The notes under the pieces were generated by a model. That model had not been told where the DNA came from and did no database searches. It saw only the letters and a list, made by a program, of their open reading frames with translations. Position numbers and translations under genes: made by a program. This document shows positions 7,854-17,109 of a stretch of DNA of 64,000 nt, one piece after another; the first letter of the stretch is position 1, and the number at the start of each line of letters is the position of its first letter. Source of the DNA: JAXHLG01 sp964505305 (lineage in GTDB: Bacteria > Patescibacteriota > Minisyncoccia > Moranbacterales > DUUL01); assembly GCA_964505305.1 (NCBI GenBank), contig CAZDHE010000001.1:1-64000 (forward strand). Direction: 5' to 3'.

Positions 7854-9317
7854 ATGCTAAAACTTTACAACACTTTAACCCAAAAGAAGGAAACTTTCAA
7901 GCCACTGGAGCCAGGCAAAGTCAAAATGTATAATTGCGGTCCGACAGTCTACGATTATGCCCATATCGGTAATTTGAGAGCTTTTATTTTTGCCGATGTT
8001 TTAAGGAGATACTTGGAATATAAAGGCTACGAAGTTCGGCAAATAATGAATATTACCGATGTGGGGCATTTAACCGAGGATGAGCTAAACCAGGCCGATT
8101 CAGGGGAGGATAAGATGCTGAAAGCCGCCAAAAGAGAAAAGAAAACTCCGCAAGATATCGCCGATTTTTATACGGAAAAATTTTTTGAAGATGTGGAAAA
8201 ATTAAACTTAAAAAGAGCTCATTTCTACCCCAAAGCCACAGCTCATATACCTCAGATGATCAAGTTAACTCAAGCATTGCTGGACAAAGGCTTGGCATAT
8301 GAGAAAAATGGCAATGTATTCTATGACGTAGAAAAGTTTAAGGATTATGGAAAACTTTCCAAGAAGAAACTGGAAGAATTAAAAGAAGGCTCTCGTTTGG
8401 AAGAGCATCCCGATAAGGAGAATCCTTACGATTTTGCTTTATGGCTTAAAGCTCCCAAAGAACATTTGATGAAATGGGAAAGCCCTTGGTCGGTCGGTTA
8501 TCCCGGCTGGCACATAGAATGTTCAGCTATGTCTATTGAGTATCTTGGAGAAACTATGGATGTTCATACCGGAGGCGAGGATCACATTTTTCCTCATCAC
8601 GAGAATGAAATCGCCCAGTCCGAGGGAGTTACGGGCAAGCCGTTTTCCCGTTTCTGGATGCATCAGCGCTTTTTGTTGGCTGATAAACAAAAAATGTCTA
8701 AATCCAAAGGAAACTTCTACATTTTGCGAGATATTGAAGAAAAAGGCTATTCTCCAATGGCTTTTCGTTTGTTAATGCTTTCGGCTCATTATCGATCTAA
8801 TCTCAATTTTATCTGGCAGAGTATGGATCAAGCCTCTGCTAATCTTGAGAAAATAGAAAGATTCCTGGAGAGCGTTTTGGGGGTTATTAAAAAAGAAGAG
8901 CAAGAAAATTCCAAGCAGGATTTATCTCAAGCAAAAACGCGATGGAATAAATTTTTAAAAGATTTTGAGCGCAGCATGGATGATGATTTGAATACTCCCA
9001 AGGCCTTGGCAGTTTTTTTTGAAATGGTTTCTGCTGTCAATGCGGCGATGGATGAAGATCTTTTCAGTAGGGAAGACGCGCAAGTGGTTTGGAATATTTG
9101 GGAGAAATTTAACCAAGTCTTTGGTTTGAAAGTAAATATTCCAAAAAAGGAGGAGATTGATGGAGAAATTGAGAAAATGCTTCAAATAAGAGAGAGTGCC
9201 CGTAAAAACAAAGATTTTAAAAAAGCTGATGAAATAAGAGAAGAAATTATCAAAAAGGGCTATGAAATAGAGGACACTCCTCGAGGGCAGAAAGTCAAGA
9301 GAAAGAAGGCCGAATAA
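7854..9317 (+). CDS. cysS: cysteinyl-tRNA synthetase
   Basis: A 487-residue class I synthetase that charges tRNA-Cys. The N-terminal zinc Cys (NCGPTVYD, Cys28) and HIGH-type motif AHIGN (36-40) are visible. WHIECSAMS near residue 220 and HHENEIAQS contribute the other zinc ligands, and KMSKS lies around residues 279-283. Length and domain order are normal. An inverted repeat AAAGGC/GCCTTT with a T-run (7771-7806) sits upstream. No Shine-Dalgarno site is obvious. Confidence 0.96.
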   Translation: MLKLYNTLTQKKETFKPLEPGKVKMYNCGPTVYDYAHIGNLRAFIFADVLRRYLEYKGYEVRQIMNITDVGHLTEDELNQADSGEDKMLKAAKREKKTPQDIADFYTEKFFEDVEKLNLKRAHFYPKATAHIPQMIKLTQALLDKGLAYEKNGNVFYDVEKFKDYGKLSKKKLEELKEGSRLEEHPDKENPYDFALWLKAPKEHLMKWESPWSVGYPGWHIECSAMSIEYLGETMDVHTGGEDHIFPHHENEIAQSEGVTGKPFSRFWMHQRFLLADKQKMSKSKGNFYILRDIEEKGYSPMAFRLLMLSAHYRSNLNFIWQSMDQASANLEKIERFLESVLGVIKKEEQENSKQDLSQAKTRWNKFLKDFERSMDDDLNTPKALAVFFEMVSAVNAAMDEDLFSREDAQVVWNIWEKFNQVFGLKVNIPKKEEIDGEIEKMLQIRESARKNKDFKKADEIREEIIKKGYEIEDTPRGQKVKRKKAE

Positions 9318-9640
9318 GAAACAAAGAACCCCATTATTGATAACCAAGAAAATTTTTTCAATTTCCGTTAAATTCAATCTTTTTTCATTATTGACGTTAA
9401 GCGGATCAATTTATTTAAATGTTTTATATATTGCGTGAAACATTTAGCAGTGGATGGCAAAAAAGTGTTGAAACTCCTTAGAATGACGCGGCAAAAGACT
9501 TGACAAGGGGGGTGATTTAATGAGACAATCCTCAGGTAAAAGCGATTAAAGCATTTTATTTTTATTGCACAGATTACCGTTTTTGTTGTTCTATAGATAA
9601 AAGAATTAATTGTTGGGAGAGAGTTTTCAGTATAAATCCA
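9318..9640. other. intergenic gap upstream of tRNA-Ala
   Basis: No convincing gene. A TTGACA at about 9499 is followed by a G-rich run and a nine-codon ATG frame (9521-9550) without family features. TATAAA at 9631-9636, six bases before the tRNA-Ala, could be its -10 box, giving almost no leader, but no good -35 is paired with it. Confidence 0.4.
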
Positions 9641-9713
9641 GGGCCGTTAGCTCATCTGGTAGAGCACCTGTTTTGCACACAGGAGGTGACCGGTTCGATC
9701 CCGGTACGGTCCA
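9641..9713 (+). tRNA. tRNA-Ala(TGC)
   Basis: A 73-nt cloverleaf. The acceptor arms GGGCCGT and ACGGTCC pair with one G-U, the D-arm GCTC/GAGC and anticodon stem CCTGT/ACAGG are perfect, and the anticodon loop TTTGCAC gives TGC. The T-arm is ACCGG-TTCGATC-CCGGT and the discriminator is A. CCA is not encoded (CTA follows). A strong terminator follows at 9741-9770. Confidence 0.97.
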
Positions 9714-9740
9714 CTAATTGATTCAATATAAAAAGAAAAA

Positions 9741-9770
9741 AGCGGGAACGTATTACGTTTCCGCTTTTTT
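9741..9770 (+). terminator. terminator after tRNA-Ala, possibly bidirectional
   Basis: AGCGGGAACGT (9741-9751) pairs with ACGTTTCCGCT (9755-9765) over 11 positions with one G-U pair, followed by six T. An A-rich run before the stem means it can also stop transcription coming from the minus-strand gene at 9781-10242. Confidence 0.9.
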
Positions 9771-9780
9771 GACAGCTACC

Positions 9781-10242
9781 TCAAAAAAGGTAGCTTATGT
9801 TAAAATTAGATAGAACCGTTACTAAACGATTGAAAATTACTATGTCCATATTTTGAATTTCAAAGTATAACAAATCGATCGGCTTGGTTTCTTTTGTTAA
9901 TACTCCCGTGGGGTTTAGGAAAAAATCATAAAACTTTAAACGCCTGTCCCTTTCGGTGACTGTTAATTTTAGATAATTTCGGCTGAGATCGTTGGCATTT
10001 AAACCCAATTCTAAAATCTTTAAATCATCCATAACTTGGTATAGGTTATGGAAAAATTCGGTTATTTCTTTAACGTTCTCCTCTGATCCGAATTCCAATT
10101 TTACCAAGCCGGGATTTTTAACCGGGTTTATTTGACACCTTATTCCGACACTCTGCATATCTTTAACTCTTGTTTGGACAGTTTCCGGCAATCTTTTCAG
10201 TAATGTGGCCGGCTTGCATTTGATTACGGATAAGGGTGGCAT
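9781..10242 (-). CDS. hypothetical protein
   Basis: A 153-residue soluble protein with no family I recognise. It has a mixed alpha/beta look, with alternating hydrophobic stretches (PGLVKLEFGSEENVKEITEF, NYLKLTVTERDRRLKFYDF) and no signal peptide or membrane segment. The start is well supported: AAAGGAG lies a few bases before the ATG, and a promoter with TTGACA and 17-bp spacing is 50-75 bp upstream. Its own promoter, Shine-Dalgarno site and terminator region mark it as a real, separately transcribed gene. Confidence 0.65.
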   Translation of the reverse strand: MPPLSVIKCKPATLLKRLPETVQTRVKDMQSVGIRCQINPVKNPGLVKLEFGSEENVKEITEFFHNLYQVMDDLKILELGLNANDLSRNYLKLTVTERDRRLKFYDFFLNPTGVLTKETKPIDLLYFEIQNMDIVIFNRLVTVLSNFNISYLF

Positions 10243-10289
10243 AATAACACTCCTTTTTATCGGTATTTAATTTAAAGAACAGGGTTATA

Positions 10290-10318
10290 ATAATGCAACT
10301 TACCCCTCTTTTTGTCAA
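10290..10318 (-). promoter_or_regulatory. promoter for the minus-strand orphan gene
   Basis: On the minus strand TTGACA (complement of 10313-10318) is followed after 17 bp by CATTAT (complement of 10290-10295). The start of transcription would be about 40 nt before the ATG at 10242. Confidence 0.65.
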
Positions 10319-10361
10319 TAGAATGGAAAAAATTTAAAGGAAAATTTTTGAGCGGTCAAGG

Positions 10362-10384
10362 GATTCAAAGGAAAAATTTGAATC
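10362..10384. other. hairpin in the gap before radC
   Basis: GATTCAAA and TTTGAATC form a perfect 8-bp inverted repeat with a 7-nt spacer, followed by GGAGGAGGAGG. No T-run, so not a typical terminator. The rest of the 10243-10561 gap shows only the orphan-gene promoter. Confidence 0.4.
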
Positions 10385-10561
10385 GGAGGAGGAGGCGTTT
10401 TTGTTGGCGGGAAGCATTTTCAAATTGAATAATCAATGTTAAATTAGAGTAGTAGTCATTGTTTTGTTGTCTGCTTGTTTTAATCTAATTTTTATAAACA
10501 ATGAGTCTGTATTGATCTAAAGATTGCTTTTTTGAGGGGGATTGGGTAATTAAATAATTTT

Positions 10562-11221
10562 ATGTCGATTAAGAACACGCCAAAACATCAAATGCCTCGG
10601 GAAAAGTTAATGGAAAGAGGCGCGGAAAACTTGAAAAACGAGGAATTATTGGCAATTCTCTTGAGAACCGGCGCCAAAGGGAAAGGTGTTTTGGAGCTAT
10701 CTAAGCAAATTCTGAAAAATTATCCTATAGAGAAAATTTCCGGTTTGGGGTATGAAGATTTAGTTAAAATTAAAGGTATTGAATCCGGCAAGTCTTGTTT
10801 ACTTCTGGCCGCTTTTGAGCTTTCCGGAAGAGCCTTTGACAAGGAGGACAACAGTTTGCCTTTAATTAATTCCGCCAGAGAGGCTGTTTTTCATCTTCAA
10901 GAGATTAGAAAATCCAAAAAAGAGAAGCTGGTGGCGCTTTTTCTCAATGCTCGTAATCAACTTCTGCAAAAAGAAGTTGTTTCGGTGGGAACGCTTAATG
11001 CTAATTTGATCCATCCCAGGGAGATTTTTAAACCGGCGGTTGATTGTTTGGCCGCTTCAGTTATTTTGGCTCATAATCATCCTTCGGGGGACGCAAATCC
11101 CAGCGAAGAAGATTTGGAAATTACCGAGAGGCTTCAAGAGGCCGGCGGAATAATGGGAATTGAAGTGATAGATCATTTAATTGTAACTGATAAAGACTTC
11201 AAAAGCATCAATAATCGCTAA
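10562..11221 (+). CDS. radC: RadC/JAMM-domain protein
   Basis: A 219-residue RadC family (DUF2466) protein. An N-terminal helix-hairpin-helix-like part (LLAILLRTGAKGKGV..., GYEDLVKIKGIESGKSCLLLAAFEL) precedes the MPN/JAMM domain with the metal motif AHNHPSGDANPSEEDLE starting near residue 170. The family was linked to repair in early genetics, but its biochemical role is not settled. It stands first in a run with an ERCC4 nuclease and recQ, though separated from them by 136 bp. Confidence 0.93.
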   Translation: MSIKNTPKHQMPREKLMERGAENLKNEELLAILLRTGAKGKGVLELSKQILKNYPIEKISGLGYEDLVKIKGIESGKSCLLLAAFELSGRAFDKEDNSLPLINSAREAVFHLQEIRKSKKEKLVALFLNARNQLLQKEVVSVGTLNANLIHPREIFKPAVDCLAASVILAHNHPSGDANPSEEDLEITERLQEAGGIMGIEVIDHLIVTDKDFKSINNR

Positions 11222-11357
11222 TAAAAAGCCGGTTAATTGAGTTAAAGGCTTATTTGAGAACGGCTATTTTCAAGAGCAAAGGAGATTTTTTGAAACCAAT
11301 CATTGATTGAAACTGCAATTGACTGCAAAACAATCCTCTCAACATTAAGGCGGACTT

Positions 11358-12428
11358 ATGAATAATCGAGCCATTTGGACGATTAGAAAAACTCAAAATC
11401 CCAAGTTTCCTTTTCGGGTAACTATTTCTGATGGAAAAAAGGTTTTACTTGATTTGTATACGCAGGATAAATGGCCTGGCGCCAAGGGGAATATTTTTTG
11501 TTTGCGCGTTTCTTCCGGGATAGCTCCGGGAGAAGAAGGGGAAGAGGTGGAGAGGGTTTCTGTTTGGAAATACGGTGTTTATGGCAAAAGAGCCACGGTT
11601 ATTTTGGATAGAGCCAGGCGAAAACGTTGCAGTTTTCTCTTTCTTGTGAGAGCTTACAAGCAAAAAGAAGGGGAGTATGAGCAAATTTTTTGGCAAACTC
11701 AGCAAGGGCTTTCTCAGCACAAATCCAATTACAAGCTTTCTTATAATAAGAAGGAGAATTTGAAAGTGTTTGTCGACACGGGAGAGCGATACCCTTGGAA
11801 ATTTCCGGGAGCGGAAGAAATAAGAGAGAATCTGCTGTTGGGTGATTATTGTATTAAAGATGAGTATGGAATTTTGGCCGTAGTAGAGAGGAAGACCTTT
11901 AATAACTTAATGGCGGAACTCGGTAATTTGAAGAAATTTCATCAGCATTTAAGCGAGTTGGGAAGCTGCCGCCACGGAGCTTTGGTGGTGGAAGCCAATT
12001 ACGCCGATTTTCTTAACAAAGAAAAAATTAAGCCTTATAAAGGTTTTTTTGCCGCCAAAGCCATTGGCGAGATCCAATCTTCTCATCCGCAATTGCCGGT
12101 AATTTTTGCCGGAAATCGTAAACTGGCTATTGTTTGGGCTTATAATTTTTTTAGTAATATAAAAGCTAAGTCTAAGGATTATAGTGGTTATTATTTGAAA
12201 GAGTCCGCCGTTAAATACCGTCCCGGCAAGATTTCGCTGTTTTCTGAAGATGAAATAAGAAGAATAGTTTGCAGAGAAATGCCTGATAAGTTTACTACCG
12301 CTGAAATGAACAACAAAATGCCTGAGAAGGATAGGCAATTTATTCGAGAAGTTTTGAACAAATTGGGAAAAGAGGGGTTGCTTTCTAGTTCCAAGCCGGG
12401 CAAAGAAGTTATTTGGAGAAAAAATTAA
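11358..12428 (+). CDS. ERCC4-domain nuclease
   Basis: A 356-residue protein with a central ERCC4 (XPF-type) nuclease domain at about residues 135-265. The expected acidic/ERK signature is visible: VFVDTGER, LLLGDYCI, then VVERKTFNNL at about residues 176-185. XPF-family nucleases cut branched DNA near single/double-strand junctions. The N-terminal ~130 residues are not recognised, and the last ~70 look like a winged helix (MNNKMPEKDRQFIREVLNKL). recQ begins 13 bp downstream, so helicase and nuclease are probably co-expressed. The substrate is inferred from the family only. Confidence 0.8.
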   Translation: MNNRAIWTIRKTQNPKFPFRVTISDGKKVLLDLYTQDKWPGAKGNIFCLRVSSGIAPGEEGEEVERVSVWKYGVYGKRATVILDRARRKRCSFLFLVRAYKQKEGEYEQIFWQTQQGLSQHKSNYKLSYNKKENLKVFVDTGERYPWKFPGAEEIRENLLLGDYCIKDEYGILAVVERKTFNNLMAELGNLKKFHQHLSELGSCRHGALVVEANYADFLNKEKIKPYKGFFAAKAIGEIQSSHPQLPVIFAGNRKLAIVWAYNFFSNIKAKSKDYSGYYLKESAVKYRPGKISLFSEDEIRRIVCREMPDKFTTAEMNNKMPEKDRQFIREVLNKLGKEGLLSSSKPGKEVIWRKN

Positions 12429-12441
12429 TAAAAATTGTCGA

Positions 12442-14046
12442 ATGAAAAACAATTATTTGGAAAAAGAATTGGAAAAATATTTTAATTTTAGCGAATTTCG
12501 GTCCGGGCAAAAAGAGGTTGTTGAAGCTGTTTTGGGCGGGCAAGACGTAGTTGCTTTGATGCCGACGGGGGGTGGGAAGTCCTTGTGTTATCAATTGCCG
12601 GCTGTTTTGTCTGATAAACTTTCCATTATTATCTCTCCTCTTATAGCTTTAATGAGGGATCAAGTCAGCGCGCTGGAAAACAAGGGCATCTCGGCTACTT
12701 TTTTGAATAGTACTATCTCCCCGGAGGAGGCAAGAAAAAGAGTGGCCGACATTAAAAGCGGGAAAATCAAAATTCTGTATATTGCCCCGGAAGGCTTGGT
12801 TAATCCGAATCTTAGAAGAATTTTTTCCGAGTTGGAAGTATCTATTTTGGCGGTAGATGAAGCGCATTGCTTGTCTCAGTGGGGGCATGATTTCCGACCA
12901 AATTATTTGAGGATAAAAGAATGTATAAAAATGCTTAAAAATCGACCGGCGATAGCGGCTTTTACTGCTACGGCCACTCCTCAGGTAAAAGATGATATTA
13001 TTAATCAGTTGGAGTTGCAAGATCCGGAGGTCTTTATTCGCGGTTTTGATCGGCCAAATTTGGTGTTTCTCACGCAGAGTAATTTAAAGCCCAAAGAGAG
13101 GTATCCGGAGGTCTTGAGAATAACCGAATCGCTTCCCGGCTCGGGAATTATTTATGCTCTCACCAGAAAAGAAACGGAAGTAATGGCCGAATACCTGAAA
13201 GGGAAAGGAGTAGAAACGGCGGCTTATCATGCCGGCTTGGAAGGTTCCAATAGGGAGAAGATTCAAAAGAATTTTATGCAGAATAAATTTAGGGTGATTG
13301 TTGCTACTGTAGCCTTCGGTATGGGGGTGGATAAGCCCGATATCCGGTTTGTTATTCATTGCGGTATGCCTAAAAATTTAGAGGGGTATTACCAAGAGGC
13401 CGGACGCGCCGGACGGGACGGAGCAAGAGCATATTGCGTTTTACTTCACTCCAAAAAAGATGTCAGTACTCACAAGTTTTTCATTCGTAAAGACAGGGAA
13501 GATATGGAAGCTCAGGGCAAAGATCCAAACGAAATTTGGAGGATTTTAAAAATAAAGTATCGCACTCTGGATAAAATGCAGGAGTACGCTATTGGTGATG
13601 AATGTCGAAGATTGAAAATATTAAACTACTTCAATGATCCAACTGCTCGAAGCTATGCTCAAAATTGCCAAGGTTGCGATGTGTGCTTGGGATGGCAGGG
13701 AAAAGGTGGAAAATTAGAAACTAAAGAAAAAGCTCTTGCAGGCCTAACCGTAAAAAAAACCGCCGAACTTTATGCTCAGGGAAGCGATCCGGAACGGATT
13801 GCCGAATTGAGAGGATTGAGGAGGAGAACTATTATTGGTCATCTGATTGAATGGTATCAAGCGGGAGGAGACTTGAGAATTGATGAGTTAGTGGATATGG
13901 AAACTCAAGAGAAAATCAAAACAGTTATTCAAAGAGTTGGAATGAAAAGATTGAGACCTATAAAAAATTCTCTTTCGGAGAGTATTGGTTATGATGAGAT
14001 TAGATTGGTTATAGCTAAAATGCAAAAAGAAGGCAATATTGTTTGA
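12442..14046 (+). CDS. recQ: ATP-dependent DNA helicase RecQ
   Basis: A 534-residue superfamily 2 helicase (3'-5' unwinding). Walker A is MPTGGGKSLCYQLP (about 40-53), Walker B is VDEAHCLSQWGHDFRPNY (about 138), and motif VI is YYQEAGRAGRDG. The zinc-binding cysteines CRRLKILNYF...CQGCDVC are present. The C-terminus has a helix-turn-helix of the HTH_40 kind (AELRGLRRRTIIGHLIEW) in place of an HRDC domain. Stop is TGA, showing UGA is a stop here. It follows the ERCC4 nuclease by 13 bp. Confidence 0.95.
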   Translation: MKNNYLEKELEKYFNFSEFRSGQKEVVEAVLGGQDVVALMPTGGGKSLCYQLPAVLSDKLSIIISPLIALMRDQVSALENKGISATFLNSTISPEEARKRVADIKSGKIKILYIAPEGLVNPNLRRIFSELEVSILAVDEAHCLSQWGHDFRPNYLRIKECIKMLKNRPAIAAFTATATPQVKDDIINQLELQDPEVFIRGFDRPNLVFLTQSNLKPKERYPEVLRITESLPGSGIIYALTRKETEVMAEYLKGKGVETAAYHAGLEGSNREKIQKNFMQNKFRVIVATVAFGMGVDKPDIRFVIHCGMPKNLEGYYQEAGRAGRDGARAYCVLLHSKKDVSTHKFFIRKDREDMEAQGKDPNEIWRILKIKYRTLDKMQEYAIGDECRRLKILNYFNDPTARSYAQNCQGCDVCLGWQGKGGKLETKEKALAGLTVKKTAELYAQGSDPERIAELRGLRRRTIIGHLIEWYQAGGDLRIDELVDMETQEKIKTVIQRVGMKRLRPIKNSLSESIGYDEIRLVIAKMQKEGNIV

Positions 14047-14093
14047 TTAAATAAAAAAGCAAGATTTATTTTGGAAAATTAAATAGAAAAAAG

Positions 14094-15224
14094 ATGAAAT
14101 CATTTTTTGCAAATATTTTTAAAATGGACTGGATTTTGTTTTTTCCGGCAGTTTTTTTGATGGCCTCGGGGTTGCTGGCTATTTATTCTCTCTCTATATC
14201 TTCTCCTGAAGGGGGAATTAGTAATTTTCAGAAGCAGCTCATTTTTTTGGTTATAGGGTTGGCAATTTTCTTGTTTTTTAGTTTGGTTGATTATAGGTTG
14301 TGGAGAAGTTACGCTTATTTTTTATATGGATTAGGAATAATTTCTTTGGTTTTGGTTTTATGGTTTGGAGTAACTGTTAGAGGAACCTCCGGGTGGTTTG
14401 ATTTGGGCTTTTTTAACTTTCAACCGGTGGAAGTGATGAAAGTTTTTTTGATTTTTGCTTTAGCTGCTTATTTATCAAAATTCAAAAACAAAAAAATTTA
14501 CTGGAAGGGGGTTTTGGGGTCTTTTTTATTAATGATAATTCCCTTTCTGCTGGTCTTAAAGCAACCGGATTTTGGATCGGCTTCCGTGTTGGCGGTGATT
14601 TGGATGGTGATGCTTTTCCTGGCGGGGGTGGATAAGAAAGTGATTATTTTTTTGTTGATGGTTGGTCTTGCTTTTTTTGCTCTGGGCTGGGGGACGTTTT
14701 TTCAGGATTATCAAAAAGAAAGAATTCAGACATTTTTAAATCCGGGCGAAGATCCTTTGGATAAAGGTTATAACGTTATTCAGTCTATGGTGGCAATCGG
14801 CTCCGGCGGTTTAACCGGTAAGGGAATCGGCCATGGTTCTCAAAGCCAGCTTAATTTTTTGCCGGAAAAGCATACTGACTTTGTTTTTGCTGCAGTAGGA
14901 GAGGAGAGCGGCTTCCTGGGCGCTTTTTTGGTATTGCTTTCTTTCTGGGTATTATTTTTTAGATTGATAAAAATTTCCATAGAAGCCGGGGATTGTTTCG
15001 GTAGGCTTTTGACGGTGGGAATTTTAGCTTTATTTTCCTATCAAGTGTTGGTTAATATTGGTATGAATCTGGGAATTGTTCCGGTGGCGGGCATTTCTTT
15101 GCCTTTTCTTAGCTATGGAGGCAGTTTTTTGTTTGTTTCTTTTGCTTTGTTAGGCTTGGTTATGAGCGTTTGGAGAAAAAGAAAAACGGGCAGAGGGCTT
15201 TTCAATGAGCCTGATTTGATTTAG
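14094..15224 (+). CDS. rodA: SEDS peptidoglycan polymerase RodA/FtsW family
   Basis: A 376-residue SEDS-family membrane protein, a glycan polymerase that acts with a class B PBP. About ten membrane segments are visible. Family blocks are VRGTSGWFDLGFFNFQPVE, LKQPDFGSA, GHGSQSQLNFLPEKHTDFVFA and PFLSYGGSFL. The short termini and FQPVEVMK segment favour RodA over FtsW, but I cannot exclude FtsW. No class B PBP gene is in the window. It is followed by a glycosyltransferase and a metalloprotease in the same direction. Confidence 0.9.
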   Translation: MKSFFANIFKMDWILFFPAVFLMASGLLAIYSLSISSPEGGISNFQKQLIFLVIGLAIFLFFSLVDYRLWRSYAYFLYGLGIISLVLVLWFGVTVRGTSGWFDLGFFNFQPVEVMKVFLIFALAAYLSKFKNKKIYWKGVLGSFLLMIIPFLLVLKQPDFGSASVLAVIWMVMLFLAGVDKKVIIFLLMVGLAFFALGWGTFFQDYQKERIQTFLNPGEDPLDKGYNVIQSMVAIGSGGLTGKGIGHGSQSQLNFLPEKHTDFVFAAVGEESGFLGAFLVLLSFWVLFFRLIKISIEAGDCFGRLLTVGILALFSYQVLVNIGMNLGIVPVAGISLPFLSYGGSFLFVSFALLGLVMSVWRKRKTGRGLFNEPDLI

Positions 15225-15276
15225 AATGTAACTAAAGTAGCTTTTTTCAGGTATTGTTTAATCAGTAAAAATTTTT

Positions 15277-16269
15277 ATGAGAGAAGAAGGGAGTGTCAAA
15301 TTTTCCGTTTTTGTGCCGGTTTTTAATGAAGAAGGTAATTTGAAGAAACTTTTTAAAGAACTTGCCTTGGCGATGAAGGATATGGGGAAGTGGGAGTTGC
15401 TGTTTGTGAATGACGGCTCAGAAGATGGTTCTTTGCAAGAGATGCAAGAGATTTTTCAAGAAAATCCGGAAGCGTCGATTTTGATATTGGATTTAAAGAA
15501 AAATTACGGCCAAGCGGTGGCGATGGATGCGGGTTTTCGTCACTCCAAGGGAGAATACATTATCACTCTGGATGCCGATCTGCAAAATGATCCGGCTGAT
15601 ATTCCGGCTATGTTTGAAAAAATGAAAAATGAAAACCTGGATGTAATTGCGGGTTGGCGCAAAAATCGCAAAGATCCGGGGTGGATGCTTTTTGTTACCA
15701 AGGTTGCCAAAGTATTAAGAAAGATTTTTATAAATGACGGAGTAAATGATTCCGGCTGTACTTTACGGATTTATAGGGGAGATTTTGTTAAAGATTTAGA
15801 ACTTTGGGGAGAAATGCATCGGTACATCATTGCCCTGCTTAAGTGGCGAGGAGCTAAGGTGGGTCAAATGACGGTTAATCATCGCCCTCGCAATGCCGGT
15901 TGCACCAAATATAACTGGAAAAAATCCATTAAAGGACTAGTGGATCTTTTTTACATTTGGTTTTGGAGAAAGTATTCCAATCGTCCCCTTCACTTGTTTG
16001 GAAGTTTTGGCATTTTATTGACTTTTTTGGGTTTGTTGAGCGGATTTAAAACCGTGTTGATTTATTTTTCCGGCGCTTCTTTGTCGGATTCGGCTTGGCC
16101 GCTTTTGACTATTTTTTTCTGGTTGATGGGAATTCAGTTTTTCTTTTTTGGAGTAATTATAGATCTGCTTATCCGAACTCATTACAATACTTCCAAGATA
16201 GAGAACAGATATACGGTTGAAAAAATTTATCAAAGATCAGATAAGATTTCCAAAAATAATATTCGATAA
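15277..16269 (+). CDS. GT2 glycosyltransferase, polyprenyl-phosphate type
   Basis: A 330-residue GT-A family 2 enzyme. The nucleotide-sugar motifs FVNDGSEDGS and LDADLQNDPADIP (DxD) are in the first 110 residues, with GQAVAMDAGFRH between them. Two hydrophobic segments near the C-terminus (about 240-300) anchor it in the membrane. This layout fits the DPM1/GtrB/ArnC group, which moves a sugar to undecaprenyl- or dolichyl-phosphate. The sugar is not predictable. The downstream gene starts one base after its stop. Confidence 0.88.
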   Translation: MREEGSVKFSVFVPVFNEEGNLKKLFKELALAMKDMGKWELLFVNDGSEDGSLQEMQEIFQENPEASILILDLKKNYGQAVAMDAGFRHSKGEYIITLDADLQNDPADIPAMFEKMKNENLDVIAGWRKNRKDPGWMLFVTKVAKVLRKIFINDGVNDSGCTLRIYRGDFVKDLELWGEMHRYIIALLKWRGAKVGQMTVNHRPRNAGCTKYNWKKSIKGLVDLFYIWFWRKYSNRPLHLFGSFGILLTFLGLLSGFKTVLIYFSGASLSDSAWPLLTIFFWLMGIQFFFFGVIIDLLIRTHYNTSKIENRYTVEKIYQRSDKISKNNIR

Positions 16270-16270
16270 A

Positions 16271-16834
16271 ATGGAAAACAAGAAAGAGTTGATCATGGAA
16301 GGAGAAAGAGTGGTTTGTTTATTTCTCAGGAAAAAAAATCTCAAAAGAATAACAATCTCCATAAGCCCTAAAAAAGGGGTTTCTGTCTCTTATCCCTGGC
16401 TGATTAGTCAAAAAAAGGTTGAAAAACTGGTAAGAGATAAAAGCGATTGGATCATAAGAAATCTTAAGAAAAGCTATGAAGAAAGCCAAAATCGTCTTTT
16501 AAATCGAGGTAGCCGAAGGGAATATTCTGAAAAAAAGGAGGAAGCTTATAAAATGATTATGGAGAAATTAAATTATTACAATCAATTTTATAATTTTGAT
16601 TACAAAAGAGTCTCCATAAGAAATCAAAGAAATCGCTGGGGGAGTTGCTCCAGTAAAAAAAATTTAAATTTTAATTATCGAATAGTTTTTTTGCCGAGCG
16701 AGTTGGTGGATTATTTGGTGGTGCACGAGTTGTGTCATTTAAAAGAAATGAATCACTCCAAAAGATTCTGGGAGTTAGTGGAGCAAATTATACCGGATTG
16801 TAAAAAACTTGCCAAAAGGCTGAGAAAAATATAA
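16271..16834 (+). CDS. YgjP-like zinc metallopeptidase (WLM/DUF45)
   Basis: A 187-residue M48-like metallopeptidase of the YgjP/DUF45 family. The zinc motif VVHELCHLKEMNHSKRFW carries HExxH at about residues 152-156 and a downstream NHSxxFW. The upstream RNQRNRWGSCSSKKNLNFNYRI is the family's typical beta-strand block. The ATG at 16271 is preferred to 16217 because it starts right after the previous stop and removes a non-family N-terminus. The function of this family is poorly known. Confidence 0.85.
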   Translation: MENKKELIMEGERVVCLFLRKKNLKRITISISPKKGVSVSYPWLISQKKVEKLVRDKSDWIIRNLKKSYEESQNRLLNRGSRREYSEKKEEAYKMIMEKLNYYNQFYNFDYKRVSIRNQRNRWGSCSSKKNLNFNYRIVFLPSELVDYLVVHELCHLKEMNHSKRFWELVEQIIPDCKKLAKRLRKI

Positions 16835-17109
16835 TTGGATACTCAAATCGCAAAGGCCGTCAAAATTGAAAGTTAAAATCCTCTCCTTAAAACCAAAATA
16901 ATCAATGTTTTATTAGCGAATGTTGAATTATGTATTAAATTTTTTTGTCGAAGTGGTCTTTTAAAAACAGATTATTCTTTTGAAGAGAATTGAGAACTTT
17001 TTCTATGGTTAAAGATCGTTTTTGACTGCTATCGTTCCCACTGTGATGGCCATTTATTTTTTAGTAAAAATATTTTTAAAAACTGATAATTTTATTTTTA
17101 ATTAAAATT

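Noticed and set aside
9521..9550. Nine-codon ATG frame after a G-rich run
   Set aside because: Could be a leader peptide but nothing downstream supports attenuation; chance is likelier.
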